Positions 1 through 7,747 of a stretch of DNA of 61,244 bases are shown in pieces; positions within the stretch are counted from its first letter, which is position 1; each line of letters starts with the position of its first letter. Position numbers and translations under genes: made by a program. The DNA is taken from the IMG/VR virus record IMGVR_UViG_3300034170_000071, positions 1 to 61,244 of that record; one strand, 5' to 3'. This stretch comes from a virus. The notes under the pieces were generated by a model, which did not search any database, was not told where the DNA came from, and worked only from the letters and a program-made list of their open reading frames with translations.

Positions 1-395
1 GCAAGGCTCCACTGGCCGACAAGATTCCGCAAATCATTTTCGGATTGAAATTTGGCGCCGATAGCCCGTGGCCGATCATCGACACACAGGAATTGTCGTA
101 TGACTTGCTGAACAAAATCCGCAACGCTTCGAACGCCAGCCTTTTTATCGTGGGCGCAGAACTGGCCGACCACCTTCGCTATATCCAAAGCGAAGAATAT
201 TTCGAAGCACACGGCGAAAGTCCGCTGTCACCGTGGCTGGACGTAGACCATAGCAAATCCGGGCGTGAATCCGGATACGTCGGCATGGTGCTGGGGCTGG
301 AAATTTACTCGCATCCTGATCTTGCACCGAACATGATTGTCGGTGTGCAGTTGGGCGTTAAAGCAACCGCCGTTATCGGCTATGTCAAAATCTGA
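1..395 (+). CDS. Unknown phage protein, 5' end outside the window
   Basis: The reading frame is open from base 3 to the TGA ending at 395, so the gene probably begins before the window and 130 residues are visible. A TTG at 45 could serve as a start, but the in-frame sequence before it (KAPLADKIPQIIFG) reads like ordinary protein, so truncation by the window edge is preferred. The product is soluble, with no membrane segment and no motif I recognise. It is followed after 15 bases by the YqeY-like gene and probably belongs to the same operon. Function is unknown. Confidence 0.7.
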   Translation, partial: KAPLADKIPQIIFGLKFGADSPWPIIDTQELSYDLLNKIRNASNASLFIVGAELADHLRYIQSEEYFEAHGESPLSPWLDVDHSKSGRESGYVGMVLGLEIYSHPDLAPNMIVGVQLGVKATAVIGYVKI

Positions 396-410
396 AAAAG
401 GAACAAGAAA

Positions 411-878
411 ATGACGCAAGTAGTTTTGGACCAAATCACGGCTGATCGTGCCACTGCACGCCTGCAAAGCCCGAAAGAAACCTACCCGATTCTGACTCGC
501 ATACTGGGCGATTACGAACTCGGTGCGAAAGCCAAAAAGCCACGCACTGGCGACGACGCGCTGATCGTGATCCTGAAAGACATGATCGCGAAGAACGCTG
601 AAGCCATCGGCCTGCTGGGCAAGACGCAAGGCGGCGAAAGCGAACACGCTGCTGAAATCCTGCGTCTGGAAAATCAAAGCCGTTTGCTGGCGAAATACAT
701 TCCTGCAAAAGTTGAAAAAGTCGAAGCGGAAACCGCCCTCGACGCTGATGCTCTGCGCGCTATCCTGACCGAAGGTAACTTTACTTCCGTTGGTTTTTTC
801 CAGAAGCATCTGAAAGAAAACTACAACGGCCAGTACAGCCCGAAAACTGCTACCGAAGTTTTCAACGGTAAAGCGTAA
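411..878 (+). CDS. YqeY/GatB-tail-like protein
   Basis: This 155-residue protein resembles the YqeY family, which shares its helical fold with the tRNA-binding tail of GatB amidotransferase. The family pattern is visible from about residue 40: a basic stretch, a helix (DDALIVILKDMIAKNAEAI), a second helix ending in the YIP motif (LLAKYIPAKVEKVEA), then a small C-terminal helical module with FFQKHLKENY. Length fits bacterial YqeY (about 150). YqeY-like genes occur in many large phages but their role is not established; a link to tRNA charging is inference only. A ribosome site (AAAGGAACAAG) precedes the ATG. Its stop overlaps the next ATG (TAATG). Confidence 0.7.
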   Translation: MTQVVLDQITADRATARLQSPKETYPILTRILGDYELGAKAKKPRTGDDALIVILKDMIAKNAEAIGLLGKTQGGESEHAAEILRLENQSRLLAKYIPAKVEKVEAETALDADALRAILTEGNFTSVGFFQKHLKENYNGQYSPKTATEVFNGKA

Positions 879-919
879 TGGGCATGCCAACGCTCGACGA
901 AATTTCTTTGAACGTGTGA
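878..919 (+). other. Candidate 13-codon leader ORF coupled to the DUF1289 gene
   Basis: The stop of the YqeY-like gene forms TAATG, opening a frame that encodes only MGMPTLDEISLNV before a TGA at 917-919. The DUF1289 gene starts at a GTG (916-918) overlapping this stop, an arrangement that would allow a terminating ribosome to restart. There is no clear Shine-Dalgarno sequence for the GTG itself. It may instead be chance or mark a frameshift that once fused the two frames. Confidence 0.3.
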
Positions 920-1122
920 GTGTATCCCGTCCGCGTAGCACTCCTTGCATTGGCAAATGTTCTCACAATGTGGGTGACGCCATTTGCAAGGGGTGCAAAC
1001 GCACCATCGCAGAAGTTCGGGATTGGAATCGTTTTTCTCCCGACGAAAAAATGCAACGGATGGAAGAATTAAAGGTTCGCGATATTACAACCTTCGTGAT
1101 ACCCATCGAAATATTAGACTGA
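916..1122 (+). CDS. DUF1289 family small Cys-containing protein
   Basis: This 68-residue protein has the DUF1289 signature near its start: TPCIGKC, then ICKGCKRTIAEVRDW and a following helix (FSPDEKMQRMEEL). The four cysteines (CxxxC and CxxC) probably bind a metal. DUF1289 proteins are small bacterial proteins of unknown function that also turn up in phages. GTG at 916 is chosen because no in-frame ATG lies upstream and the domain begins ten residues later. It overlaps a 13-codon frame that ends at 919. Assignment to the family is fairly safe; function is not known. Confidence 0.65.
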   Translation: MSVSRPRSTPCIGKCSHNVGDAICKGCKRTIAEVRDWNRFSPDEKMQRMEELKVRDITTFVIPIEILD

Positions 1123-1135
1123 TAGGAAATTCCAC

Positions 1136-1627
1136 ATGAGCATTGATTGGATTTCGTGGGATGCAGGCCTGACCACACCACTGAATCGGTTATCCGGGCA
1201 CCGCAGCGTCTCTTCCAACGTGTTTAATCACGCAGTCGATTGCCTGCCTGATAGTTTCCGTGGATTGAGTGTTACGGGCGGCGACCAGTTGGCAGATAAC
1301 GAACTGGCTTACGACTCTGTTGTGAGTATGCTTTGCTTTTTGCCAGTCGTATCGCTTGGTGATTTCTATGTGAGTTCCTACACGGATCTTGGCGATCCAC
1401 TGTACGGAAAATACCTGCATATCAACCTGTACAAAAACGATCACCGTGTGGAAATCGCGTTCAAAAACCATCGCGTTTCCGTGATGCTGTCTAAGCGGGC
1501 GTCTCCCGTTTATTACAAGCGTTATGCTTCCCGTGAATTCAGTCTGGAAACTCGTGCTGAAATGTTTTCCATGTTGGAAGCCATCCTCGCGAAACCTGCC
1601 AACGAAAATAACGAGGTGCCAGAATGA
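1136..1627 (+). CDS. Unknown protein, tandem paralogue A
   Basis: This 163-residue soluble protein has no domain I recognise. It appears to be a diverged duplicate of the gene that follows: both have a PxxFRGL motif (LPDSFRGLSV here), a central CxFLP segment (MLCFLPVVSLGDFYV), a region with H..R.E.AFK-type spacing and a late YYKRYASRE/YRKRIEGE element. Its ATG is preceded by GATAGGAAATTCC. The last four bases overlap the start of paralogue B, so the two are translationally coupled. Confidence 0.65.
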   Translation: MSIDWISWDAGLTTPLNRLSGHRSVSSNVFNHAVDCLPDSFRGLSVTGGDQLADNELAYDSVVSMLCFLPVVSLGDFYVSSYTDLGDPLYGKYLHINLYKNDHRVEIAFKNHRVSVMLSKRASPVYYKRYASREFSLETRAEMFSMLEAILAKPANENNEVPE

Positions 1628-2070
1628 GCATGTGGCAACAGTGGACAACCCAGTGCAAGAAAGTCAGCGAAGTTTTTGCGGGCAATAGCCAAACCCGTTA
1701 CAGCGCCGCTGAAGTAAAAGATTTTCTCTCAAAGATTCCAGAAGAATTTCGCGGCCTCGACATGGGTTTTGACGATGACTATTTCGTGTCGGCACAATCA
1801 TTCAAAGAGTTTTGCCGCTTCCTACCCCTGCTAAAGCACGGCGGCGGGTACGCCCTGCAATGCGTAGGGGATGAGATTATCGTGATCCTGTTTTCGCAAG
1901 ATCACAAAATGCGTTTCACTTTTCTGCATAGTGGCGGTTTCAGCTACACGATGTTTACCAAGTACGGTGGGCATTCGTTGTACCGCAAACGGATCGAAGG
2001 TGAACTGTATATCAACGACGATCAAGACCTTTACATCGTCGAGAAAGTTTTAAAATTCATGCTGCCTTGA
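1624..2070 (+). CDS. Unknown protein, tandem paralogue B
   Basis: This 148-residue protein has the same layout as its upstream neighbour: IPEEFRGLDM, then FCRFLPLLKHGGGY, then an HKMRFTF strand, and LYRKRIEGELYI before a C-terminal helix. Identity is low, so the duplication is old. It has no cysteine pairs typical of zinc sites and no membrane segment. Both proteins sit among small, presumably early genes, but their role is unknown. Confidence 0.65.
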   Translation: MSMWQQWTTQCKKVSEVFAGNSQTRYSAAEVKDFLSKIPEEFRGLDMGFDDDYFVSAQSFKEFCRFLPLLKHGGGYALQCVGDEIIVILFSQDHKMRFTFLHSGGFSYTMFTKYGGHSLYRKRIEGELYINDDQDLYIVEKVLKFMLP

Positions 2071-2078
2071 GGTGATAC

Positions 2079-2246
2079 ATGGTTGGCAAAAATAAACAGC
2101 GTGGCTTCTTAGACCTTTCCGGAATCGTTCCAATGCTCGTTGGCTTTGGCATCGTGGCCGGGATTGTGATCGGCGCCATTATCTTTAAAGGCATTCCGTG
2201 GCTGTGGGAAATCTCTAAGCCGTGGCTGCATTCCATCACAGGGTGA
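2079..2246 (+). CDS. Small single-span membrane protein
   Basis: A 55-codon frame starts at ATG 2079, eight bases after the previous stop, with GAGGTGATAC as ribosome site. After a short basic N-terminus (MVGKNKQRGF) there is one hydrophobic segment of about 22 residues (IVPMLVGFGIVAGIVIGAII), then KGIPWLWEISKPWL, an amphipathic Trp-rich tail. Basic residues before the span suggest the N-terminus stays in the cytoplasm. Such tiny phage membrane proteins can be inhibitors, lysis-related or exclusion factors; none of these can be chosen here. Confidence 0.65.
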   Translation: MVGKNKQRGFLDLSGIVPMLVGFGIVAGIVIGAIIFKGIPWLWEISKPWLHSITG

Positions 2247-2251
2247 AGACT

Positions 2252-2764
2252 ATGAGTCATTGCGGTATTACCGAAGAAGATTTGCGCGACTTTCTGGAAG
2301 ACGAAAATATCACCGATATTTCTTTCGTGGCACAGGGACAAATCCCAAGCCACAACGGTGTACAACTTCTGGAAAAAGAATACGTGGGACAAGGCCCCGA
2401 CGTAGACTTCGCAGTTGAAGATGCCATGGCTGCTTTCAGTGCGGAATATCGCGGCGAACGTGTCTACACTCGCGGCGTTCAAATCTCCAGCACCGGCGCT
2501 GGTATCCTCGCTGTATTCGTCGCAGCGATTCGACCGGCTCCGAAAGATTTCAGCCAAATCCTTTACGATTTGAAGAAAGGTGCATCGGCCCGCCGCGCAG
2601 GCTGGAACGGTGCAGGGCAATCTGTGTGGCTTACCACGCTCGGTAGTTCTGCTTTGCCATACCTGCCATGCTTCGTCCTGCAAAACGCACAGGGCGCAAT
2701 GCAACCGGGTTGGGTGCCGTCTATGGGTGACATGATGGCAGATGATTGGGAAATCTTGCCGTGA
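2252..2764 (+). CDS. Tad2-like (DUF2829) protein, candidate anti-Thoeris sponge
   Basis: This 170-residue protein has an unrecognised N-terminal half and a C-terminal DUF2829 domain from about residue 96: FSQILYDLKKGASARRAGWNG, then YLPCFVLQNAQG, then a closing MGDMMADDWEIL. The RxGWNG and DxxADDWE motifs are the family hallmarks. DUF2829 was shown in phage SPO1 to be Tad2, which binds the cyclic ADP-ribose isomer signal of Thoeris defence; binding here is inferred. Unlike typical single-domain Tad2 it has an extra N-terminal domain of about 95 residues. ATG 2252 is chosen for the ribosome site GGGTGAAG; an upstream in-frame start would overlap the membrane-protein gene. Confidence 0.65.
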   Translation: MSHCGITEEDLRDFLEDENITDISFVAQGQIPSHNGVQLLEKEYVGQGPDVDFAVEDAMAAFSAEYRGERVYTRGVQISSTGAGILAVFVAAIRPAPKDFSQILYDLKKGASARRAGWNGAGQSVWLTTLGSSALPYLPCFVLQNAQGAMQPGWVPSMGDMMADDWEILP

Positions 2765-3003
2765 TCAAAATCACCAGCATTGCCGCAGCGGATTTGAACG
2801 CACACATTGAAAAAATGAATGTGGAAACCCGTGCATGGACAGACCGGGCGGCACGCGGTGATTGCAGTTGGATTTGTGCCGATTGCTGCTGTACTTTTCC
2901 AGAGGGAATGCCTGACGATTGCGCACACGGGCACGACCTATGCACACAGATAATCCGACGTGACAAACAGCGCTCTATGCGTGACGGAAACGAGCCATCT
3001 TAA
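2761..3003 (+). CDS. Small Cys/His-rich protein, probable zinc binder
   Basis: This 80-residue protein starts at GTG 2761 in a GTGA overlap with the Tad2-like gene. It has a dense cluster of cysteines and histidines (CSWICADCCC, then DDCAHGHDLC) likely to hold one or two metal ions, followed by a basic tail (IIRRDKQRSMRDG). No family is recognised. Coupling to the previous gene suggests co-expression rather than a known joint function. Confidence 0.6.
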   Translation: MIKITSIAAADLNAHIEKMNVETRAWTDRAARGDCSWICADCCCTFPEGMPDDCAHGHDLCTQIIRRDKQRSMRDGNEPS

Positions 3004-3016
3004 CTAGGAGGAAACA

Positions 3017-4036
3017 ATGTCTGCTGATAAAAATATGACCGGTGAACAAATTCAGCAGATTATGGATATGTTTTTGTACAAAGCTCTTGAGCCTCTTGTC
3101 CTGTACACGAACATTTTCGACCCACAAGTCGAATACCTCCTACTGCTGGTGGCGACCAACCGTAAGCGCAAACTTAGTTCGTTGGATCGCGGGGAGGCCG
3201 TTGAAAAACTAGCGGCGTACCTGAGCGTTCCTGATCGTCGTCAGAAATTTGATTTCATCCGGGCCGCCCGTGTGGAACGCTTTTTCATCCACAAGTTTCT
3301 GATTTCGTTTACCGAACAAAATAAAGACTACGTGAAAAAGTACAAAGACTTCTTGCTGACTCCTACCAAGGAAAAGCAGATTGCTTTGGACAAGTACGCG
3401 GTACAGGTCGGGATGTGTGAACGCTCTGCGCTGTATAACACGATCAAGATTTGTGACGCCTACCTGAAACGTTTTTACGTGTACCGAAATTCCGTCGTTG
3501 ACCATTATGTGAAGAGCGCCAACAAGTGGGCGAAGGCTCACGTGATCGGTGCGCAAGGCCGGTCGAGTTTCAAAGACCTTGTGCAGTCGATTATCAAGGC
3601 TGTGATCACGGCGATGGATAAATACGACAGTAGAAAAGGTGCCTTAACTTCCTATGTTACGTTTTGGACAAAAAACGCAATGAAGGCATCCAAAGAACAC
3701 GAATACGGCGTGGCCTACACTGTGCCGCAAGCACAGAAGAAAAAGCTATTCGAGGGGACTAGCCATCACGTCAATTTCAGCGTAAGTCTCGATACCCTTT
3801 ACGGTGACGATGACGACGAAAATTCAAGCATGGCCCTGCATTCCATTTTGGCGCCGGGGCACACGCTGGAAAAGGGAATCGAAGTAGAGCAGAGTCGCAC
3901 GCTGGTGCAGATGCTAGCGAAGAAAGTAGATCCGATGGGCATCGCTCGGTTAAGTCTAGATATTGGCGAGTATTTTACGCCAAGCGAACAGGCAATTATG
4001 CACCAGCACATGCTCGAAGAAAAAACTGTAAATTAA
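3017..4036 (+). CDS. Divergent sigma-70-like transcription factor
   Basis: This 339-residue protein has a segment at about residues 155-230 that reads like sigma-70 region 2: VVDHYVKSANKWA, then SSFKDLVQSIIKAVITAMDKY, then KGALTSYVTFWTKNAM, matching the bacterial DLIQEG..GL..A..KFD..RG..FSTYA.WWI.QAI pattern. A likely role is to redirect host RNA polymerase to phage promoters. The rest is not recognisable and regions 3 and 4 are not obvious. A strong ribosome site (CTAGGAGGAAAC) precedes the ATG. It may be the factor that reads the repeated AAAACTGTAAAT motif, one copy of which covers its last codons; that is inference. Confidence 0.5.
   Translation: MSADKNMTGEQIQQIMDMFLYKALEPLVLYTNIFDPQVEYLLLLVATNRKRKLSSLDRGEAVEKLAAYLSVPDRRQKFDFIRAARVERFFIHKFLISFTEQNKDYVKKYKDFLLTPTKEKQIALDKYAVQVGMCERSALYNTIKICDAYLKRFYVYRNSVVDHYVKSANKWAKAHVIGAQGRSSFKDLVQSIIKAVITAMDKYDSRKGALTSYVTFWTKNAMKASKEHEYGVAYTVPQAQKKKLFEGTSHHVNFSVSLDTLYGDDDDENSSMALHSILAPGHTLEKGIEVEQSRTLVQMLAKKVDPMGIARLSLDIGEYFTPSEQAIMHQHMLEEKTVN
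4022..4033 (+). promoter_or_regulatory. Repeated 12-base motif AAAACTGTAAAT, copy 1
   Basis: An exact copy of the 12-mer lies over the last codons of the sigma-like gene, 16 bases before the next ATG. The same 12-mer recurs at 4821, 10584 and 22917, always reading toward the genes downstream. It is a candidate phage promoter element. Confidence 0.4.
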
Positions 4037-4048
4037 CGGTGAAGGAAC

Positions 4049-4234
4049 ATGAAAGCAAACAGTAATGTTGCAGTTGTCGATTTCAAAAACCCGCGTGACT
4101 CGAAAGGCAAGGTTGTTACTTTCCTGACGACTGAAGAGCGCGCCCGTCAGATTGCGGCAGACGCCTACGACAAAGCACTCAAACAAGTTCTGGCACGCGC
4201 AGCCGCTGTGTATTGGCCGGGCGATCCGAAATAA
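4049..4234 (+). CDS. Small unknown protein
   Basis: This 61-residue, mildly basic protein starts at ATG 4049 behind GGTGAAGGAAC. It has a short strand-rich N-terminus (NVAVVDFKNP) and one helix (ERARQIAADAYDKALKQVLARAAAVYW). No family is recognised. It is the first gene after motif copy 1. Confidence 0.55.
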   Translation: MKANSNVAVVDFKNPRDSKGKVVTFLTTEERARQIAADAYDKALKQVLARAAAVYWPGDPK

Positions 4235-4246
4235 AGGGATAACACC

Positions 4247-4822
4247 ATGAGCAATTTGCTTACCCACGCTGACCGCGAATTTGCGATTACCATTGCAAAC
4301 ATGCGCGCAGACGCCAGCATCGACCTCGACGAAGGCGATGTTGAAATGCAGGAACACATGCACCAAAACGTGCGTGAAATTCTTGAAGTGATTGCGGCGC
4401 AAGGTCACTCCGGTGGCAGTATCGGTTTCCTGTTGCACTATGTGCAGAAACTCGGGATGTACGAACCGCTTTCTCCGATCCGTGGCACTGACGATGAATG
4501 GATGGACGTTTCCGGTATCAGCGACGGCCAATCCCTTTGGCAGAACGTCCGCTGTAGCCACATTTTCAAAGACGGTTCTGCACAGGCCTACGATACGAGA
4601 GGGCGTATTTTTGTTGACGCCGACGGGGGAACTTTCACCGGGCGTAATAGCCGGGTGCCTGTTGTATTTCCATACACGCCGACCCGCGTCTATGCACCCT
4701 CCGACGAAGATCGCAGCCGTTTCGAAAGTGCAGGTATCGTGATCGGTGATTACGCATCCGCCAAGGAAGTAATCTACCTGTATTCGCTTTTGCAAATCAG
4801 CGAATCATCCGCAGACGAATAA
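4247..4822 (+). CDS. Conserved phage protein of unknown function (GTDDEW type)
   Basis: This 191-residue protein has a helical N-terminal third with SGGSIGFLLHYVQKL, then PLSPIRGTDDEWMDV, QNVRCSHIFKD, and VVFPYTPTRVY. I associate this order of motifs with a family found in many unrelated tailed phages, where it carries no known function; this recall cannot be checked here. There are no catalytic motifs of known enzymes. Ribosome site is AAAGGGATAAC. It precedes the single-stranded DNA-binding protein gene. Confidence 0.6.
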   Translation: MSNLLTHADREFAITIANMRADASIDLDEGDVEMQEHMHQNVREILEVIAAQGHSGGSIGFLLHYVQKLGMYEPLSPIRGTDDEWMDVSGISDGQSLWQNVRCSHIFKDGSAQAYDTRGRIFVDADGGTFTGRNSRVPVVFPYTPTRVYAPSDEDRSRFESAGIVIGDYASAKEVIYLYSLLQISESSADE

Positions 4823-4832
4823 AACTGTAAAT
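4821..4832 (+). promoter_or_regulatory. Repeated 12-base motif AAAACTGTAAAT, copy 2
   Basis: This exact copy begins at the stop codon of the preceding gene and lies 60 bases ahead of the DNA-binding protein gene. It is followed by the A/T-rich CATATCTATCTAG, which may provide a -10-like element. The 70-base gap also holds a second purine-rich ribosome site (AAGAGGAAG) just before ATG 4893. Confidence 0.5.
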
Positions 4833-4892
4833 CATATCTATCTAGGAGAGTAAAACTTTCCGGATAACCGACTTGAATTAAGAGGAAGAAAC

Positions 4893-6110
4893 ATGGCCGC
4901 CGTTTTTAAAGGCATGGGTAGCATTCGTACCAACGCAGGTAAGGGTGATTCGCTCCGCTTGGATGAGGTTGTTGATATCATCCAGTGGCCGAAGAACAAG
5001 TATTTCCTGTTCCGCATTCTGCCAATCATGCCGCTCCAAGTCCGTCAGGTCTGGATCAAGCTGTGGGCCGGTGGCAAGGGCAAAGAAAAACGCGAAGTGA
5101 ACATCCCGCGTTACGCAATCGACTTCGACCCGGCTGATCCGGAAACCCCGAAAAAAGGCGTGAAGTGCCCGTACATGGCGCTCGCTGAAAAGTTCAAAGG
5201 CGAGAAAGAAAAACCAGTTCGTGCTGGTGACTTCTGGCTGTTCAACGTGATCGACCGTGACACGCAGGAAGAAGGCCCACCGCGCAAAGCGTCGAAGCCA
5301 ACCAAGGAAGAAAAGAAATCCGGTTTCAAGGATATCAATTCGGAAACTTGGACCCCGGTTCGCGTTGCCCGTCTGACCATGACTTCGATCAACCGACTGC
5401 AAGAATTGTCGGAAGAAAACAAGATCAAGTCGAAGAAAACCGGCAAGACCGCGCAGTTCGACGTATCCGATGCGAAGTATGGTTTCGATACGAAACTGAA
5501 ATTCAAACCGGACGCAGCAGGCACCGACAAATACACCATCGACAAAGCGGACGGCCCTACCCCGCTGACCGACGAAGAGCAAGGCTACCTGACGTGGAAC
5601 CTCACGGAAGAGCTGCTGGACGCAACCGGTCGTTTGACTGAAAAAGCAGCACGTGAAGACGTGAAGCGTATGGAAATCATCGGCGCCGAGGAAATCGACG
5701 ACGAAGACGAAGAAGACGAAGACGACAAGCCGAAGAAAAAGAAAGGCAAGTCCACTTCGCTCGACGACGATGACGACGAAAAGCCGAAGAAAAAGAAGAA
5801 ATCGAAACCGGCATTCGACGACGACGATGACGAAGCCGAAAAGCCGAAGAAAAAGAAATCTTCCAAGGTTGAAGAAAAGCCGAAGAAGAAATCTTCCAAG
5901 GTGAAGGAAGAGGAAGCGCCGAAGAAAAAGAAAAAGGCGAAGGTAGAGGAAGAAGCGCCGAAAAAGAAAAAGAAAAAGGTAGTCGAGGAAGCTCCGAAAA
6001 AGAAAAAGAAATCCTCCGACAAGGAAGAGAAAGGCGGCGCCAAAAAGAAAGTGAAAACTGCTGACAAGAAAGTCGGCAGCAAGAAGAAAAAGTCGGCTTG
6101 GGAAGACTGA
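4893..6110 (+). CDS. Single-stranded DNA-binding protein with long Lys/Asp-rich tail
   Basis: This 405-residue protein has an N-terminal 250-residue domain resembling the OB-fold single-stranded DNA-binding proteins of large phages (gp32 role). It begins GMGSIRTNAGKGDSLRLDEV and has a FLFRILPI strand, basic surface loops and a conserved CPYMALAEKF with one cysteine. The last 140 residues are repeats of PKKKKK blocks alternating with runs of Asp/Glu, ending KKSAWED. Cellular and T4 single-stranded DNA-binding proteins use acidic tails to recruit partners; this mixed-charge tail is much longer. Its position right before the recombinase supports the role. The alternative is a non-specific DNA-condensing protein. 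Confidence 0.6.
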   Translation: MAAVFKGMGSIRTNAGKGDSLRLDEVVDIIQWPKNKYFLFRILPIMPLQVRQVWIKLWAGGKGKEKREVNIPRYAIDFDPADPETPKKGVKCPYMALAEKFKGEKEKPVRAGDFWLFNVIDRDTQEEGPPRKASKPTKEEKKSGFKDINSETWTPVRVARLTMTSINRLQELSEENKIKSKKTGKTAQFDVSDAKYGFDTKLKFKPDAAGTDKYTIDKADGPTPLTDEEQGYLTWNLTEELLDATGRLTEKAAREDVKRMEIIGAEEIDDEDEEDEDDKPKKKKGKSTSLDDDDDEKPKKKKKSKPAFDDDDDEAEKPKKKKSSKVEEKPKKKSSKVKEEEAPKKKKKAKVEEEAPKKKKKKVVEEAPKKKKKSSDKEEKGGAKKKVKTADKKVGSKKKKSAWED

Positions 6111-6126
6111 TCGGTAAGCGCTGTAC

Positions 6127-6146
6127 GGGCCTAGATGCTTAGGCCC
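6127..6146 (+). terminator. Perfect 7-bp hairpin between DNA-binding protein and recombinase genes
   Basis: GGGCCTA and TAGGCCC flank a six-base loop (GATGCT). No T-tract follows, so it is more likely an RNA-processing or attenuation hairpin than a full rho-independent terminator. Confidence 0.4.
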
Positions 6147-6175
6147 TATTCCAGAAACAATGCTGTGGAGAATGC

Positions 6176-7744
6176 ATGGCAAAAGCCGCTGTCAAGACCA
6201 AAAAGCTCAACCTTTCCGAAAAGGTTCTGAAGACTTCCACGTCTAAAGTTCCAGCCGTCGTGGAGAAAAAGACTGCTAAGTCTAAAGCTCCGGCAGTGAA
6301 GGGCGTTAAGAGCAGTTCAAAAGAAATTGCTGTAGCCGAAAAGGCTGGCAAATTCGTCTTCAATCCTTACGCGACATTCGAAGACGAAATCGACAACATG
6401 GAAAAAAAGGTCGGTCTGACCTCCATGTCTGTCAACGAAAAAGAGGACCGCTTGGGCACAGGCAGTCTTTGTGTGGATTTGCAAATGGCTGGCGGCCTTC
6501 TGGCTGGTGGCTGGTACACATTCTACGGTGCGGAACAGTCGTGTAAAACCACGCTCGCCACAACCGTTATGGGTGCCATTATCCGTAAAGCGGATTTCTT
6601 GGGGAAAGCGTTTTTCTTCGACTACGAAGGTTCGTTCTCCGCTGAATACGCAAACGCCATGTGGAAATACAACGGCGGAGGATCGACCGGTACTGTTGAA
6701 CAGGTTTTCGGCCTGCAAGGTAAAGATGGCGAGTGGATTATCCGCCCGCGTATCCGCAACTACGCACCGGCAGTTGGTGAAGACTTTTTCGACGCATTGG
6801 CCTCGACACTGAAAAAACTCCCATCGGTGCTGAAACTCGATGGCGATTTCTTCTACGTTTACGAAAACAACAAAGTAAACCAGAAGCTGTGCAAAGGTCA
6901 CTACGACACGAAGTATTTCAAGAAATTCAACAAGTTCAAAGTCCCGGCGCCACATGGTTTGCCGCAGGCTGTGTTCCTTGTGGATTCCTACCCGGCAATG
7001 CTCTCGCGTCGTGTTGACGAAAACGAGGAAGGCAAAGACGGTTTGGCCTCGCAAGCGCGTATGTTCTCTGACGGGATCAAACGTGTTAAAGGCCGCATGA
7101 AAGAAAAACGTGTTCTGGTTCTCGGCATTAACCAGCTGCGTTCGATTCCGATGGCAATGTACGGCCCAACAGAACAGGAACCGTGCGGCCAAGCGCTGCG
7201 TTATTTCTCTGACGCTCGTTTCCGTATGTCGCCAATTGCAATTCCTCACGGCGGCAAAGGCCCGCTGGAAGAAGAGCCGTCGATCAGTGGCGAAGGTGTT
7301 GATAACTATCGCTACATCAAGTGCCACGCTTTCAAAAACAAATTGGGTGGCCCACAAAAATCCAACATGATTTTGCGTCTGTACGTCGCGAATGAAAACG
7401 GTGAAGGCCTCGGCTTTGACCGCGTGTGGGATACGTGGATGTACCTGAAAGAAACTGGTCAAATTTCCGGCCAGCGCAACAAGATCAAATTCGGTGAAGG
7501 TACTCCGTTTGCTGGTAACGTCGTGTCGTGGATGGACATGAAGAAACTGGTCGATGGCAAAAAGGAATTGATCAAATCCTGCTGCGAGAAAATGAAGGTT
7601 AAGCCTATTCGTATCTACGAGTGGTGCCGCAAGCAAATCGAATCCGGCAAGGGCTACGATTTGTACCTTGATCAAATCAAAGCAACCCACACCAAAAAGG
7701 CTCTCAAGGCCGCCGCCAAACCAGATGGCGAAGACGAGGAATAA
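6176..7744 (+). CDS. RecA/UvsX-like recombinase
   Basis: This 522-residue protein has a Lys/Ala-rich N-terminal arm (residues 1-60) and then a RecA-type core: Walker A GAEQSCKTT at 118-126, a FFFDYEGSF strand, Walker B QAVFLVDSYPAML, and a VLGINQLRS motif like the RecA NQ(I/L)R sensor. It would form filaments for phage recombination and recombination-dependent replication. The invariant second Walker A glycine (normally GxxxxGKT) is a cysteine here. It is longer than RecA (about 350), with about 60 extra residues at the N-terminus and an insertion between Walker A and B. The C-terminal 100 residues lack a clear match. Ribosome site is TGTGGAGAATGC. Confidence 0.8.
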   Translation: MAKAAVKTKKLNLSEKVLKTSTSKVPAVVEKKTAKSKAPAVKGVKSSSKEIAVAEKAGKFVFNPYATFEDEIDNMEKKVGLTSMSVNEKEDRLGTGSLCVDLQMAGGLLAGGWYTFYGAEQSCKTTLATTVMGAIIRKADFLGKAFFFDYEGSFSAEYANAMWKYNGGGSTGTVEQVFGLQGKDGEWIIRPRIRNYAPAVGEDFFDALASTLKKLPSVLKLDGDFFYVYENNKVNQKLCKGHYDTKYFKKFNKFKVPAPHGLPQAVFLVDSYPAMLSRRVDENEEGKDGLASQARMFSDGIKRVKGRMKEKRVLVLGINQLRSIPMAMYGPTEQEPCGQALRYFSDARFRMSPIAIPHGGKGPLEEEPSISGEGVDNYRYIKCHAFKNKLGGPQKSNMILRLYVANENGEGLGFDRVWDTWMYLKETGQISGQRNKIKFGEGTPFAGNVVSWMDMKKLVDGKKELIKSCCEKMKVKPIRIYEWCRKQIESGKGYDLYLDQIKATHTKKALKAAAKPDGEDEE

Positions 7745-7747
7745 TTT

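Noticed and set aside
4878-6182. A 434-codon - strand frame opposite the DNA-binding protein gene
   Set aside because: Its Phe/Leu/Arg repeats are the mirror of the Lys/Asp/Glu codons in the tail of the real gene.
6317-7690. A 457-codon open frame on the - strand opposite the recombinase gene
   Set aside because: It lies fully inside a clear RecA-like gene, has no ribosome site or neighbours on that strand, and its translation resembles no protein. Skewed codon use of the + strand gene explains it.
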